64,000 bases of DNA from Modestobacter muralis (lineage in GTDB: Bacteria > Actinomycetota > Actinomycetes > Mycobacteriales > Geodermatophilaceae). The notes below the pieces were generated by a model. It did not search any database and was not told the DNA's origin. It saw nothing but the letters and a program-made list of their open reading frames with translations. Both the position numbers and the translations under genes were made by a program. The stretch lies in the NCBI RefSeq assembly GCF_010682105.1, contig NZ_JAAGWH010000013.1:186001-250000 (forward strand), in the 5' to 3' direction. Below, one piece after another: positions 51,195-61,084 of the stretch. Within the stretch, counting starts at the first letter, position 1. The number at the start of each line of letters is the position of its first letter.

Positions 51195-52570
51195 TCAGCT
51201 GGCGGGGCTGACGGAGCTCATGTTGAAGTCCGGGACGCGCAGCATCGGCATGGCCGCGCGGGTGAACCAGTCGTTCCACTCGCGGGGCAGCGTCCGCTCG
51301 GTGAGGCTGGCCTCGGTGGCCCGGGAGAGCAGGTCGACCGGCGACTCGTTGAACCGGAAGTTGTTCACCGCCCCGGTGACCTCGCCGTTCTCCACCAGGA
51401 AGACGCCGTCGCGGGTGAGGCCGGTGACCAGCAGGTTCTGCGGATCGACCTCGCGGATGTACCAGAGCGTGGTCAGCAGCAGCCCGCGCTCGGTGTTCGC
51501 GATCATCTCCGCGGTGGAGGCGGTGGCCGTCGGGTCCTCCAGGACGAGGTTGTCCAGCGCCGCCGTCGCCGGGGCGCCCTGCTTGGCCGCCCAGGACCGC
51601 GGGCGCACCAGATTGGTCAGCACGCCCTCGCGGATCCAGTCGACCGCAGGGGTGGCCATGCCGTTGTCGAACACCGACGCGCTGCCCGACGAGCCGCCGA
51701 CCACCTGGAACGGCGAGGTCTCCAGCCCGGGGGCGTGCGGGTCGCTGCGCAGGGTCAGCGGCAGGGTGGCCAGCCGCTCGCCGATCCGGTTGCCGCCGCC
51801 AGCCTTGGCGTAGACGCTGCGGCCCTCGTCGGCGTCCCGGGCCTCCATCGCCCAGTAGGCGACGATCATCAGGTCGCTGACCGTGGACGGCGGCAGCAGC
51901 GTCTCGTAGCGGCCGGCGGGCAGCTCGACGCGGCGGGCGGACCAGGCCATCTTCTGCGCGACCTCGGCGGCCAGGTCGGCGACCGAGACGTCGGTGAAGT
52001 CGCGGGTGCCGACGCCGGCCCACACCGAGCGGCCGAAGTCGCTGCTCTTGCCGTTGAGCTCGACCCGGCCGGTGGGCTGGTCGTGCCGCAGCCGCAGGCC
52101 GGTCGACGTGCCCAGCCACGTGGTGGCCATCTGGTGCTCGGCGAACCCGAACAGCAGCTGGTCGCGGCTGCGGGCGTCGCCGAACGCCTCGCCCAGCGCG
52201 GGGGCGAAGTCGGCGAAGACGTCGATCGAGGTGGTCGCGGCGGGGGCGTCCCAGTCGCCGGAGCCGGGCGGGGCCTCGGTCAGCAGCGGCATCGCGTCCT
52301 CGGCGGGGCCGGCGTCCCGGGCGGCCTGCTCGCTCTGCCGCACCAGCTCGGCGACGTCCGGCGTCCCGGTCCGGGCGACCGTGCCGACCGCCGTGCCGGA
52401 GCCGCCGTCGACGAAGGAGACCACCACGACCTGCCGCGAGCGCATCGCGCCGTTGGTGGTGAGGCTGTTGCTCGCCCAGCGGAGGTTGGCCTCGGAGCTG
52501 TCGGTGACGTAGACGACCTGGCCGTCGGCCTCCGAGGCGGCGAGTGCCTGTTCCACCAGCTGCTGGGGGT

Positions 52571-52574
<4 letters not shown>
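51195..52574 (-). CDS. tldE: TldE/PmbA-type metalloprotease subunit
   Basis: The 459-residue protein belongs to the TldD/PmbA family but lacks the HExxxH zinc motif, as expected for the TldE subunit. Recognisable regions include SSEANLRWASNSLTTNG, NGMATPAVDWIREGVLTNLV and LVTGLTRDGVFLVENGEVTGAVNNFRF, the last covering residues near 405-430. TldD/TldE complexes degrade unfolded peptides and process RiPP-type precursors such as microcin B17. Its ATG overlaps the tldD stop (ATGA at 52571-52574). Confidence 0.92.
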
Positions 52575-54082
<1,508 letters not shown>

Positions 54083-54189
54083 GCCACGTGTCTACCAGCC
54101 GGGCCGCGCGCCGTCCGCGCGACCGCGGACCTCAGGCGGACGGCGGCGTCCCCCCGTCGGCGCTCCAGGCCGGCTTGCCGCCCGCGGCG

Positions 54190-54327
54190 GTCGAGGTGAC
54201 CTCCGAGCCCACGAGCAGGAACCGCGTCCAGCTCCGCCGGCACACCGGCCTCAGCCCGTCGGAGTACCGCGCCCGCTTCGCGGCCCGTCTCGAGCCGGCG
54301 AGGGACGACCGGCCGCTGCCACGGTGA
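54190..54327 (+). pseudogene. Remnant of an AraC-family regulator (C-terminal HTH)
   Basis: The frame ending at 54327 reads RNRVQLRRHTGLSPSEYRAR, the characteristic last helix region of AraC/XylS DNA-binding domains (usually FRRxTGxSPxxYR). Nothing upstream continues the domain; the preceding sequence is non-homologous Pro/Arg-rich coding noise. It is a fragment of a deleted gene. The rest of the gap 54083-54406 shows nothing else. Confidence 0.6.
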
Positions 54328-54406
54328 GCCCCACGGCGGGCTGCCGACCGGCCGGCCGTCCGCGCGCCCCCGCCTGCGGGCGGCCGGGTGCTGCCAGGCT
54401 CGTGCC

Positions 54407-54808
54407 GTGCCGACCCACCTGCGTGCCGTGGACCGGGCCTGGGTGCTGACGACCCTGGTGCTGCTCGCGGCGTCCGTGGCCGTCGCCGTCCTGGCGCTGT
54501 CCACCGCCGACGGCGTCACGCAGCTGACCGACATCGACTACTCGACCGAGTTCGTCAGCGCCTGGTGGTGGCTGGCCTTCCTGCTCGCACCGGTGCCTGC
54601 CCTCGCCTCCCGGCGGAGCACGAGCGCGGCGGCCGCGGTCCAGGTCGTGGCGCTGGTCGTGCCGCAGTTCGTGGCCGCGGCCGTCTGCGTCGGCCGCTAC
54701 CGGTCCTCGGGCTGGGGCGACGGCCTGGAGGTGTTCGCGTACCTGCACCCGCTGCTGCTCACCGCGGTCACCGTGGGGCTGGTGGCCGTGGCCCGTCGGC
54801 GCAGCTGA
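54407..54808 (+). CDS. Small multi-pass membrane protein
   Basis: The 133-residue product has about four transmembrane segments (WVLTTLVLLAASVAVAVLAL, WWWLAFLLAPVPALA, AAVQVVALVVPQFVAAAVCV and HPLLLTAVTVGLVAVA). Short loops include an acidic one (TQLTDIDYSTEF). No family is recognised. The start is GTG. It ends four bases before the stop of the convergent antiporter gene. Confidence 0.65.
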   Translation: MPTHLRAVDRAWVLTTLVLLAASVAVAVLALSTADGVTQLTDIDYSTEFVSAWWWLAFLLAPVPALASRRSTSAAAAVQVVALVVPQFVAAAVCVGRYRSSGWGDGLEVFAYLHPLLLTAVTVGLVAVARRRS

Positions 54809-54812
54809 CCGC

Positions 54813-56681
54813 TCAGCCGAGCTCGCTGTCCACCCAGCACCAGCGCCACGCCTCGTCGGGCTCGGCGCTGACGACCACCGGGTGCCCGACGGTGCCGAAG
54901 TGCGCGCGGGAGTGCTTCTGCGGCGAGGAGTCACAGCAGCCCACGTGCCCGCAGGTCAGGCAGCGGCGCAGGTGGACCCACGTCGTCCCCTCGCGGACGC
55001 AGTCCTCGCAGGCCGCGGCCGGGGCCGCCTCCCCCGCCGGCGCCAGCCGCAGGTGCGCGCAGCCGGCCTCGCGCGGCCGCGGCACCAGGGCCCGGTCGCG
55101 CTCGGTCGACTCCAGCTCCTCGTGCCGGTCGAGCAGCGACTCCTCGACGTCGATCTGGCCCATCGCCGCCTCGAGCACGTCGCCGGGCGCCGACCCGGCG
55201 TCCCGGGCCGCGACGATGACGTCCCGCTCCGCGTCGAGCATCTCCATCCGCAGCCGGGCGTAGACGCTCGAGGGCGTCTCCTGGTCGGCCAGCGGCCGGC
55301 CGAGGCGCTCCCAGCTGGCGTGCGACCGGGCGATCGAGCGATCGCGGAGCCGGTGGACGACGCCCGCGGGCTCGTCGCCGGTGACGAGCTCCTCGAGCCG
55401 CGCCAGCCCGGCGGCGTTGGCGGCGTCGCTGAGCTCGGCGGCCCGCAGCGCGTCCTCGGCCGGGTCCGGGGCGGGCAGACCGACCCGGCGCACCAGCCAG
55501 GGCAACGTCGAGCCCTGTACGAGCAGGCTCCCGACGACGACGGTGAACGCCGCGAGCAGCAGCACCTCGCGGTTGGGCACGTCCTCGGGCAGCACCTGCG
55601 CGGCGGCCAGGGTGACCACCCCGCGCATGCCCGCCCACGACACCAGCCCGGCGACGGCGGGGCTCCATGCCTCGCGGCGCATCCACGGCGTCCCGACGGC
55701 GAGGATGCCGGCCAGGCCGAACACGAACGCGAACCGGACCACGATCGTCGCGACCAGCACGCCGAGGCAGACCACGACGATCCGCCCCGCACCCAGGCCG
55801 CTGTCGGCGGCGCCGGAGAGCAGACCGGGCAACTGCAGCCCGATCAGCAGGAAGACGCCGTTCTCCAGCACGAACGCCACGGTGCGCCAGGTGATCTGCT
55901 CGGTGACCCGGGCCGTGGCCGTCTGGACCTTCGGCGAGTAGTGCGCCAGCGTCAGCCCGGTGACGACGGTGGCCAGGACGCCGGAGGCGTGCACCTCCTC
56001 GGCGGCGAGGAAGGCCAGGTAGGGGGCGACGAAGGACACGAGCGTGTCCAGCACCGGGTCCCGCAGCCGGGCCCGCGAGACCGCCAGCACCGCGGCCACC
56101 ACGCCGCCCACCAGCACCGCACCGACGACGGCCCACACGAACTCGCCGGCGACCTCCGGGGCGGAGGGCGAGGAGGTCAGCGCGGACACCGCAACGCTCA
56201 GCGCGATCAGCGCGGCGGCGTCGTTGACCAGGCTCTCGTGCTCCAGCAGCGTGGCCACCCGCCGGGGCAGCCCCAGGCGGCGGCCGACCGCGGAGGCTGC
56301 GATCGCGTCCGGTGGCGCGACCACCGCACCCAGCGCCAGCGCAGCGGCCAGGGCAACCCCGGGCAGCAGCAGCCAGGTCACCCAGCCGACGAACAGCGTG
56401 GTGACGACGACGAGCACCACGCTCATCGCGATGATGCTCGGCTTGTTGTGCTTGAAGTCGAACAGCGAGGTGCGCGACGTGGTGGCGTACAGCAGCGGTG
56501 GCAGCACGGCGAACAGGACGACGTCCGGGTCGAGCTGCACCTCGGGCACGTGCGGCACGAACGACGCCGCGGCGCCCACGACCACGAGCACCAGCGGCGT
56601 CGGCCAGCCGAAGCGGTCGCAGATCCCCGCGACCACGCCGACGGCGATGACCAGGGCCACCAGTTGGGCGGTCAGCTCCAT
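54813..56681 (-). CDS. CPA1 Na+/H+ antiporter with C-terminal UBP-type zinc finger
   Basis: The 622-residue protein has an NhaP-like transporter (about 1-410, twelve to thirteen helices). It includes LEHESLVNDAAALIAL with the paired ND motif, and SWAGMRGVVTLAAAQ. A cytosolic helical region follows, then a C-terminal UBP zinc finger (about 550-622): CAHLRLAP, CEDCVREGTTWVHLRRC, CGHVGCCDSSPQKHSRAH and GHPVV. In eukaryotes this finger binds the ubiquitin C-terminus; in bacteria its partner is unknown. The next gene upstream encodes a free UBP finger. Confidence 0.9.
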   Translation of the reverse strand: MELTAQLVALVIAVGVVAGICDRFGWPTPLVLVVVGAAASFVPHVPEVQLDPDVVLFAVLPPLLYATTSRTSLFDFKHNKPSIIAMSVVLVVVTTLFVGWVTWLLLPGVALAAALALGAVVAPPDAIAASAVGRRLGLPRRVATLLEHESLVNDAAALIALSVAVSALTSSPSAPEVAGEFVWAVVGAVLVGGVVAAVLAVSRARLRDPVLDTLVSFVAPYLAFLAAEEVHASGVLATVVTGLTLAHYSPKVQTATARVTEQITWRTVAFVLENGVFLLIGLQLPGLLSGAADSGLGAGRIVVVCLGVLVATIVVRFAFVFGLAGILAVGTPWMRREAWSPAVAGLVSWAGMRGVVTLAAAQVLPEDVPNREVLLLAAFTVVVGSLLVQGSTLPWLVRRVGLPAPDPAEDALRAAELSDAANAAGLARLEELVTGDEPAGVVHRLRDRSIARSHASWERLGRPLADQETPSSVYARLRMEMLDAERDVIVAARDAGSAPGDVLEAAMGQIDVEESLLDRHEELESTERDRALVPRPREAGCAHLRLAPAGEAAPAAACEDCVREGTTWVHLRRCLTCGHVGCCDSSPQKHSRAHFGTVGHPVVVSAEPDEAWRWCWVDSELG

Positions 56682-56711
56682 GCGGCCGGTTCACTCACGC
56701 GCAGGATCCTC

Positions 56712-57050
56712 TCAGTGCAGGTGCGTCATCCAGTCGGCAGGCACCCGGCCGGCCGGGCCGGGCACCGGCTGGTCGGCCGGGTGCGCGGTGGGCGCGGCGA
56801 GCGGTGCGCCGTCGGCGAACTCGCCCTCGACGTAGTCCCAGAACCAGCCCTCGCCGGGCTCGAAGCTCTGCACGACGCGGTGGCCGGTGCCGTGCGCGTG
56901 CGCGGTGGCGTGCTGGTTGGGCGAGGAGTCGCAGCAGCCGACGTGGCCACAGGCCGCACAGCGGCGCAGGTGCAGCCACCACGAGCCGGTCGCGTCACAG
57001 TCCGCGCAGCCGGTGCCGCTCGGCGGGGCGGTCGGGTCGATCTGGTCCAT
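56712..57050 (-). CDS. Free-standing UBP-type zinc finger protein
   Basis: The 112-residue protein is a single UBP finger: GCADCDATGSWWLHLRRC, CGHVGCCDSSPNQHATAHAH and GTGHRVVQSFEPGEGW, followed by a Pro-rich tail. It resembles the C-terminal domain of the antiporter 30 bases downstream, with the same CGHVGCCDSSP core. Duplication of one domain between adjacent genes is likely. ATG 57050 follows GAGGAG. Confidence 0.88.
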   Translation of the reverse strand: MDQIDPTAPPSGTGCADCDATGSWWLHLRRCAACGHVGCCDSSPNQHATAHAHGTGHRVVQSFEPGEGWFWDYVEGEFADGAPLAAPTAHPADQPVPGPAGRVPADWMTHLH

Positions 57051-57110
57051 GGGGTGCTCCTCGAAGACGGGTGGCGCCGGCAGTCTGCCCGCCTGCGGGA
57101 GGTCAGCGGA

Positions 57111-57150
57111 AGCTCGTGCTCTGCTCACCGTGGTGAGCAGAGCACGAGCT
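57111..57150. terminator. 40-bp near-perfect palindrome
   Basis: Arms of 19 bases (AGCTCGTGCTCTGCTCACC and its complement) meet at a 2-base centre. It starts three bases beyond the stop of the NTF2-like fragment on the minus strand. It may be a terminator or a palindromic repeat unit. Confidence 0.7.
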
Positions 57151-57152
57151 GC

Positions 57153-57310
57153 TCAGACCTGGTCCTCCGCGCCGCCGTCGAGGACGGTCCAGAACTGGGC
57201 GATCCGGCCGTCCACGAGACGCGGGACGGCCAGGCCGCCCAGCACCGGGTCGCCGTCCGGCGGGTCGAGCGGCCACGGCCCCATGCCCAGGTCACCGATG
57301 CCGCGGAACC
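57153..57310 (-). pseudogene. Remnant of an NTF2-like (SnoaL-fold) protein
   Basis: The minus-strand frame ends GGLAVPRLVDGRIAQFWTVLD, resembling the last strands of SnoaL/NTF2-like proteins, where a DGRIxxxW motif is usual. The upstream part is cut off by the start of the convergently placed MBL gene region, and no full domain is present. It is most likely a fragment. The gap 57051-57355 holds this and the 40-bp palindrome. Confidence 0.4.
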
Positions 57311-57355
57311 ACCTCCCGGGGTTGCAGCCGCCCGGCTGACGGGTAACCGCCGGGC

Positions 57356-58159
57356 ATGCCCGACGCACCGGACGACGTCACGCTGACCTTCGGCGGCACC
57401 GCCACGACCCTGCTGCGTCTGGGGCCGTTCACGCTGCTGACCGACCCGAACTTCCTGCACCGCGGCCAGTGGGCGCACCTGGGCTACGGCCTGCGCAGCC
57501 GGCGGCTCACCCAGCCGGCGCTGCTGCCCGCCCAGCTGCCGACCCTGGACGCCGTCCTGCTCAGCCACATGCACGGCGACCACTGGGACCGGGTCGCCAC
57601 CCGCTCGCTGCCGAAGGCCACGCCGGTGATCACCACCCCGGAGGCCGCCGGCTGCCTGGCGAAGCGGGGGTTCACCGACACCTCGGACCTGCGTCCGTGG
57701 CAGACCCACGAGCTCACCCGCGGGGACGCCGTCCTGCGGGTCACGAGCGTGCCCGGGGTGCACGGCCCCGGCCCGCTGGCCCGGCTGCTGCCGCAGGTGA
57801 TGGGCAGCGTGCTCGAGCTGGTGCGGGGTGGGGCGGTGACCTGGCGCGGCTACGTCACCGGCGACAGCCTCTTCCGGCCGGTGCTGGGCGAGGTGCTGCA
57901 GCGCTGCGGCCCGCTCGACGTCCTCGTCCCGCACCTGGGCGGCACCAAGGTCGCCGGCATCACCGTGACCATGGACGCCCGGCAGGGCACCGACCTGGTC
58001 GAACTGCTGCGCCCACCGGTCACCGTGCCCGTGCACTACGACGACTACGGCCTGTTCAAGAGCCCGATCGGGGACTTCGTCGCCGAGGTGGCCGCCCGCC
58101 GGGCGCCGGGCGAGATCCGCGTCGTCGGCCGCGGCGAGACGGTGTCCCTGCGGGCCTGA
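57356..58159 (+). CDS. MBL-fold metal-dependent hydrolase (UlaG-like)
   Basis: The 267-residue protein has the metallo-beta-lactamase motif LLSHMHGDHWD and a late VPVHYDDYGLFKSP region with His and Asp ligands, plus GYVTGDSLF. The short N-terminal TFGGTATTLLRLGPFTLLTDP is typical of the UlaG/RomA-like branch that includes lactonases and phosphodiesterases. The stop codon lies inside a terminator hairpin. The substrate is unknown. Confidence 0.9.
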   Translation: MPDAPDDVTLTFGGTATTLLRLGPFTLLTDPNFLHRGQWAHLGYGLRSRRLTQPALLPAQLPTLDAVLLSHMHGDHWDRVATRSLPKATPVITTPEAAGCLAKRGFTDTSDLRPWQTHELTRGDAVLRVTSVPGVHGPGPLARLLPQVMGSVLELVRGGAVTWRGYVTGDSLFRPVLGEVLQRCGPLDVLVPHLGGTKVAGITVTMDARQGTDLVELLRPPVTVPVHYDDYGLFKSPIGDFVAEVAARRAPGEIRVVGRGETVSLRA

Positions 58160-58202
58160 TGGAGTCCCAGCGCATCACTTTCCGAGCGCTGGGACTCCGT
58201 CA
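58157..58202. terminator. Bidirectional terminator holding both stop codons
   Basis: A 17-bp stem (one G-U pair; GGAGTCCCAGCGC and its complement) with a 12-base loop. Its left arm contains the TGA of the MBL gene and its loop contains the stop of the convergent flavoprotein gene. Confidence 0.8.
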
Positions 58203-59149
58203 CGGATGCGGCGGGCGGTGCGGCGGGCGTCCCGGTCGACGCCGTCGATGATCGAGCTGTTGACCCGCGTCTGCCAGGGCAGCCCCATCCAGTGCAGCCC
58301 CGGCACCGGGGAGGCGCCCCGGTCGTGCATCGGGAGGCCGGCGTCGTCCAGGGCGCCCGGGACGTCGATCCAGCCGGTCTCCGGCAGCGACCCGGTGCGC
58401 CACAGGACGGCGGACACTTCGACCGTGCGGCCGTCGTCCAGCCGCAGCGCGGTGCCCTGGGCGCCGACCACCCGTCCGGTGAGCCAGCCGACGGCGCCGT
58501 CGTCCCGCAGGCGGGCGAGGTCGCGGCCGATGATCGCGTCACCGCGCCGGCGGACGCCGCGGGCCACCTGGCTGTCGCTGCCGGCGTTGAGCAGCCCGGA
58601 CAGCAGCAGCCACCAGTAGAGGCCCACGCCCCACCGCCGCTCGGGCAGGAAGCGCGGCTCGCGCGGCGCGACCACGGTGACCTGGTGCGTGGCGGCCAGC
58701 TCGACGGCCAGCTGCGCGGCGGAGTTGCCGCCGCCGACCACCAGCACCGGACCGGGCGGGACGTCGGCCGGCCGGTGGTGGTCCGCGGAGTGGAACTGGT
58801 GGACGGCCGGGTCCAGCTGCTGCGCGGCGGCGGGCAGCTGCGGGCGGGTGAACGGGCCGACGGCCAGCACCACCTGCCGGGCACGGACCGGTCCGTCCGG
58901 GGTCTGCGCGCAGAAACCGTCCGGGGGCCGCGTCAGCCGGGTGACCGGCGTGCCGGTGCGCACGGGCACGCCGAGCCGGGCGGCGTAGTCGCGCAGGTAA
59001 CCGGCCATCTCGGTGCGGCTGGGCGTGGGCGTCGGCCCGGCCGGGAAGCGGCCACCGGGGAGCTGGCTGAACCGGCGCGGGGTGAACAGCTGCAGGCTGT
59101 CCCAGCGGGACAGCCAGCTGTCCCCCACCTCGCCGGCGTCGACGACCAC
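58175..59149 (-). CDS. N-terminally truncated FAD/NAD(P)-binding oxidoreductase
   Basis: The 324-residue product aligns by motif with flavin monooxygenases: DAGEVGDSWLSRWDSLQLFTPRRF (about residues 4-27), VLAVGPF and LVVGGGNSAAQLA for the NADPH Rossmann fold. The first GxGxxG FAD motif and about 25-30 residues before VVDAG are missing. In-frame codons upstream run back to a stop without another start, so this is either a pseudogene or a shortened protein. GTG 59149 has AGGTGAG upstream. The gene end lies in a shared terminator loop. Confidence 0.7.
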   Translation of the reverse strand: MVVDAGEVGDSWLSRWDSLQLFTPRRFSQLPGGRFPAGPTPTPSRTEMAGYLRDYAARLGVPVRTGTPVTRLTRPPDGFCAQTPDGPVRARQVVLAVGPFTRPQLPAAAQQLDPAVHQFHSADHHRPADVPPGPVLVVGGGNSAAQLAVELAATHQVTVVAPREPRFLPERRWGVGLYWWLLLSGLLNAGSDSQVARGVRRRGDAIIGRDLARLRDDGAVGWLTGRVVGAQGTALRLDDGRTVEVSAVLWRTGSLPETGWIDVPGALDDAGLPMHDRGASPVPGLHWMGLPWQTRVNSSIIDGVDRDARRTARRIRDGVPALGK

Positions 59150-59206
59150 GACGGGGAGCTCACCTGCCGGATGCTCCCCCTCCCTGCGCGGGCCCGGCCT
59201 CCCGGG

Positions 59207-60058
59207 TCAGGTGGCGGTGCGGCTGCTCTTGCGGAGGTACATCGACCGGTCGGCGAGGGCCAGGACGGCGTCGGGGTCCTCGCCGGGGTGGCCGCTGACA
59301 CCGCCGATGCTGACGCTCACCAGCAGCTGAGTGCTCCCGGTGTCCAGCGGCTCCTGCATGCGCCGCTGCACACGGCCGACGAGCCCTGGCACCTCGGACT
59401 CGTCCAGGCCGGGCAGCAGCAGCACGAACTCGTCGCCCCCCAGTCGGGCGACCAGGCCACCGGACCCGGCGAACTCACCCAGCCGGGACGCCACCTCGAC
59501 CAGGAGCTGGTCACCCCGGGCGTGGCCGTGCTGGTCGTTGACCGCCTTGAAGTCGTCGACGTCGCAGAACAGGACGGCGCAGCCCGCCCCCACCCCGGAC
59601 TGCAGGTGCACGTGCAGTGCGTCGAAGAGCCCGCGGCGGTTGGACGTACCGGTCAGTGCGTCGGTGGTGGCCTCGCGGTGCACCTGGTCCTCGCGCGCAC
59701 GCTGCTCGGTGACGTCGATGGCGACGATGGCGATCGCGTACGGCCGACCGGACTCGTCGGTCACCACGCTGTTCTGCATCGACATCCGGCGCCAGACGCC
59801 GTCGGCCCGGACCCAGTCGGCCTCCTCGAGGAAGGACGCCCCGCCGGACAGTGCGGCGGCCACGGCACGCTGCGCCCGTGGCACGTCCTCTGGGATGACG
59901 TAGACCTCCCAGAACGGCCGACCGAGCAGCGCCGCCTCGGGCCGACCGGTGAAGCGCTGCATCGCCGGGTTGGCCAGCAGGATGCGGCCGCCCCCGTCGA
60001 CCATGGCGACCAGCGCCGTCGTCGCACCGACGATCGCGCTCGTCAGGTCCCCTGGCAC
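59207..60058 (-). CDS. PAS - GGDEF diguanylate cyclase
   Basis: The 283-residue protein has an N-terminal PAS domain (about 5-115, with FTGRPEAALLGRPFWEV and EADWVRADGVWRRM) and a GGDEF domain (about 125-280). The latter has an intact catalytic motif RLGGDEFVLL and CDVDDFKAVNDQHGHARGD. No RxxD inhibitory site precedes GGDEF. It would make cyclic di-GMP in response to a PAS signal. GTG 60058 follows GGAGGAG. No c-di-GMP receptor lies nearby. Confidence 0.9.
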   Translation of the reverse strand: MPGDLTSAIVGATTALVAMVDGGGRILLANPAMQRFTGRPEAALLGRPFWEVYVIPEDVPRAQRAVAAALSGGASFLEEADWVRADGVWRRMSMQNSVVTDESGRPYAIAIVAIDVTEQRAREDQVHREATTDALTGTSNRRGLFDALHVHLQSGVGAGCAVLFCDVDDFKAVNDQHGHARGDQLLVEVASRLGEFAGSGGLVARLGGDEFVLLLPGLDESEVPGLVGRVQRRMQEPLDTGSTQLLVSVSIGGVSGHPGEDPDAVLALADRSMYLRKSSRTAT

Positions 60059-60174
60059 GACGGAGCTCCTCCCATGCCCGGTGGATCGACGTGACCCTGG
60101 GACTGCTGGTGCCCTCACGGCGGTGACCTCACTCGCCCGGGCGACGGCGGGGTGGACGCCGAGTCGGGCGCCCG

Positions 60175-60209
60175 TTGACACATCGGCTAACCATGATAGC
60201 TTTTGGCTA
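60175..60209 (+). promoter_or_regulatory. Promoter/operator region of the hydrolase-TetR operon
   Basis: TTGACA (60175-60180) is a perfect -35, with TAGCTT (60197-60202) as a weak -10 at 16-base spacing. Over it lie direct repeats GGCTAAC (60185-60191 and 60205-60211) and a TAGC-5-GCTA inverted repeat (60197-60209), a plausible site for the TetR regulator encoded two genes on. Confidence 0.6.
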
Positions 60210-60250
60210 ACGCAGTAAGCCACTGCACCACCAGATGCCTGGAGGCAGAC

Positions 60251-61084
60251 ATGACCGAGTTCCTCCCCGTCGACGGCGGCACCCTGGCCTACGAGGTGAC
60301 CGGCACGACCGGCCAGCTCCTCGTGCTCGCCCACGGCATGGGCGACAGCCGGGAGGCCTACCGCTTCCTCGTCCCCGCCCTGGTCGATGCCGGCTACCGG
60401 GTCGCCGCGGTGGACCTGCGCGGCTGCGGCGAGTCCAGCGTCGAGTGGCCCTCCTACTCGCGGACCGCCATCGCCGGCGACCTCCTCGCCCTGGTGCGCC
60501 ACCTCGGCGGCCCGGCCGTGCTGGTCGGTCACTCCATCTCCGGCGGCGCGGTCACCATCGCCGCTGCGACCGCACCCGAGCTGGTCACCGCGGTGGTCGA
60601 GCTGGCGCCCTTCACCCGCAAGCAGTCGTTGAGCCTGGGCGACCTGCGGGTGGCCTCCTACCGCCGGGGCATGCGCCACCTGCTCGGCGCCACGGTGTTC
60701 GGCAGCACCGGCCAGTGGGCCGCGTACCTGGACGTCGCCCACCCCGGCACCAAGCCCGCCGACTGGGACGTCCGGATGCGCGAGATCACCGCGATGCTCG
60801 CTCAGCCGGGCCGGATGAAGGTCCTCAAGGCGATGGGCAACACCCCGCCGGTGGACGCCGGGGAGCAGCTGCGCAACGTGCGCTGCCCGGTCCTGGTCGT
60901 GCAGGGCAGCGCCGACTGCGACTGGGTCGACCCGAAGGCCGAGGGCGAGGCCATCGTGGCCGACCTGCCCGCCGGGCTGGGCCGTCTGGTGATGGTCGAG
61001 GGCGCCGGCCACTACCCGCACGTGCAGTTCCCCGCCGAGGTGGCCACCGCGATGCTGACCTTCCTGGCCGGCGCGCGTGCCTAG
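60251..61084 (+). CDS. Alpha/beta hydrolase controlled by a TetR regulator
   Basis: The 277-residue protein has LAHGMGDSREAY (oxyanion), VLVGHSISGGAVTI with Ser nucleophile, and a late His in EGAGHYPHVQFP. This is a general esterase/lipase or C-C hydrolase fold. ATG 60251 follows a perfect GGAGG (60241-60245). Its end overlaps the TetR start by eight bases, so the regulator is cotranscribed and probably autoregulates the operon. The ligand is unknown. Confidence 0.9.
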   Translation: MTEFLPVDGGTLAYEVTGTTGQLLVLAHGMGDSREAYRFLVPALVDAGYRVAAVDLRGCGESSVEWPSYSRTAIAGDLLALVRHLGGPAVLVGHSISGGAVTIAAATAPELVTAVVELAPFTRKQSLSLGDLRVASYRRGMRHLLGATVFGSTGQWAAYLDVAHPGTKPADWDVRMREITAMLAQPGRMKVLKAMGNTPPVDAGEQLRNVRCPVLVVQGSADCDWVDPKAEGEAIVADLPAGLGRLVMVEGAGHYPHVQFPAEVATAMLTFLAGARA

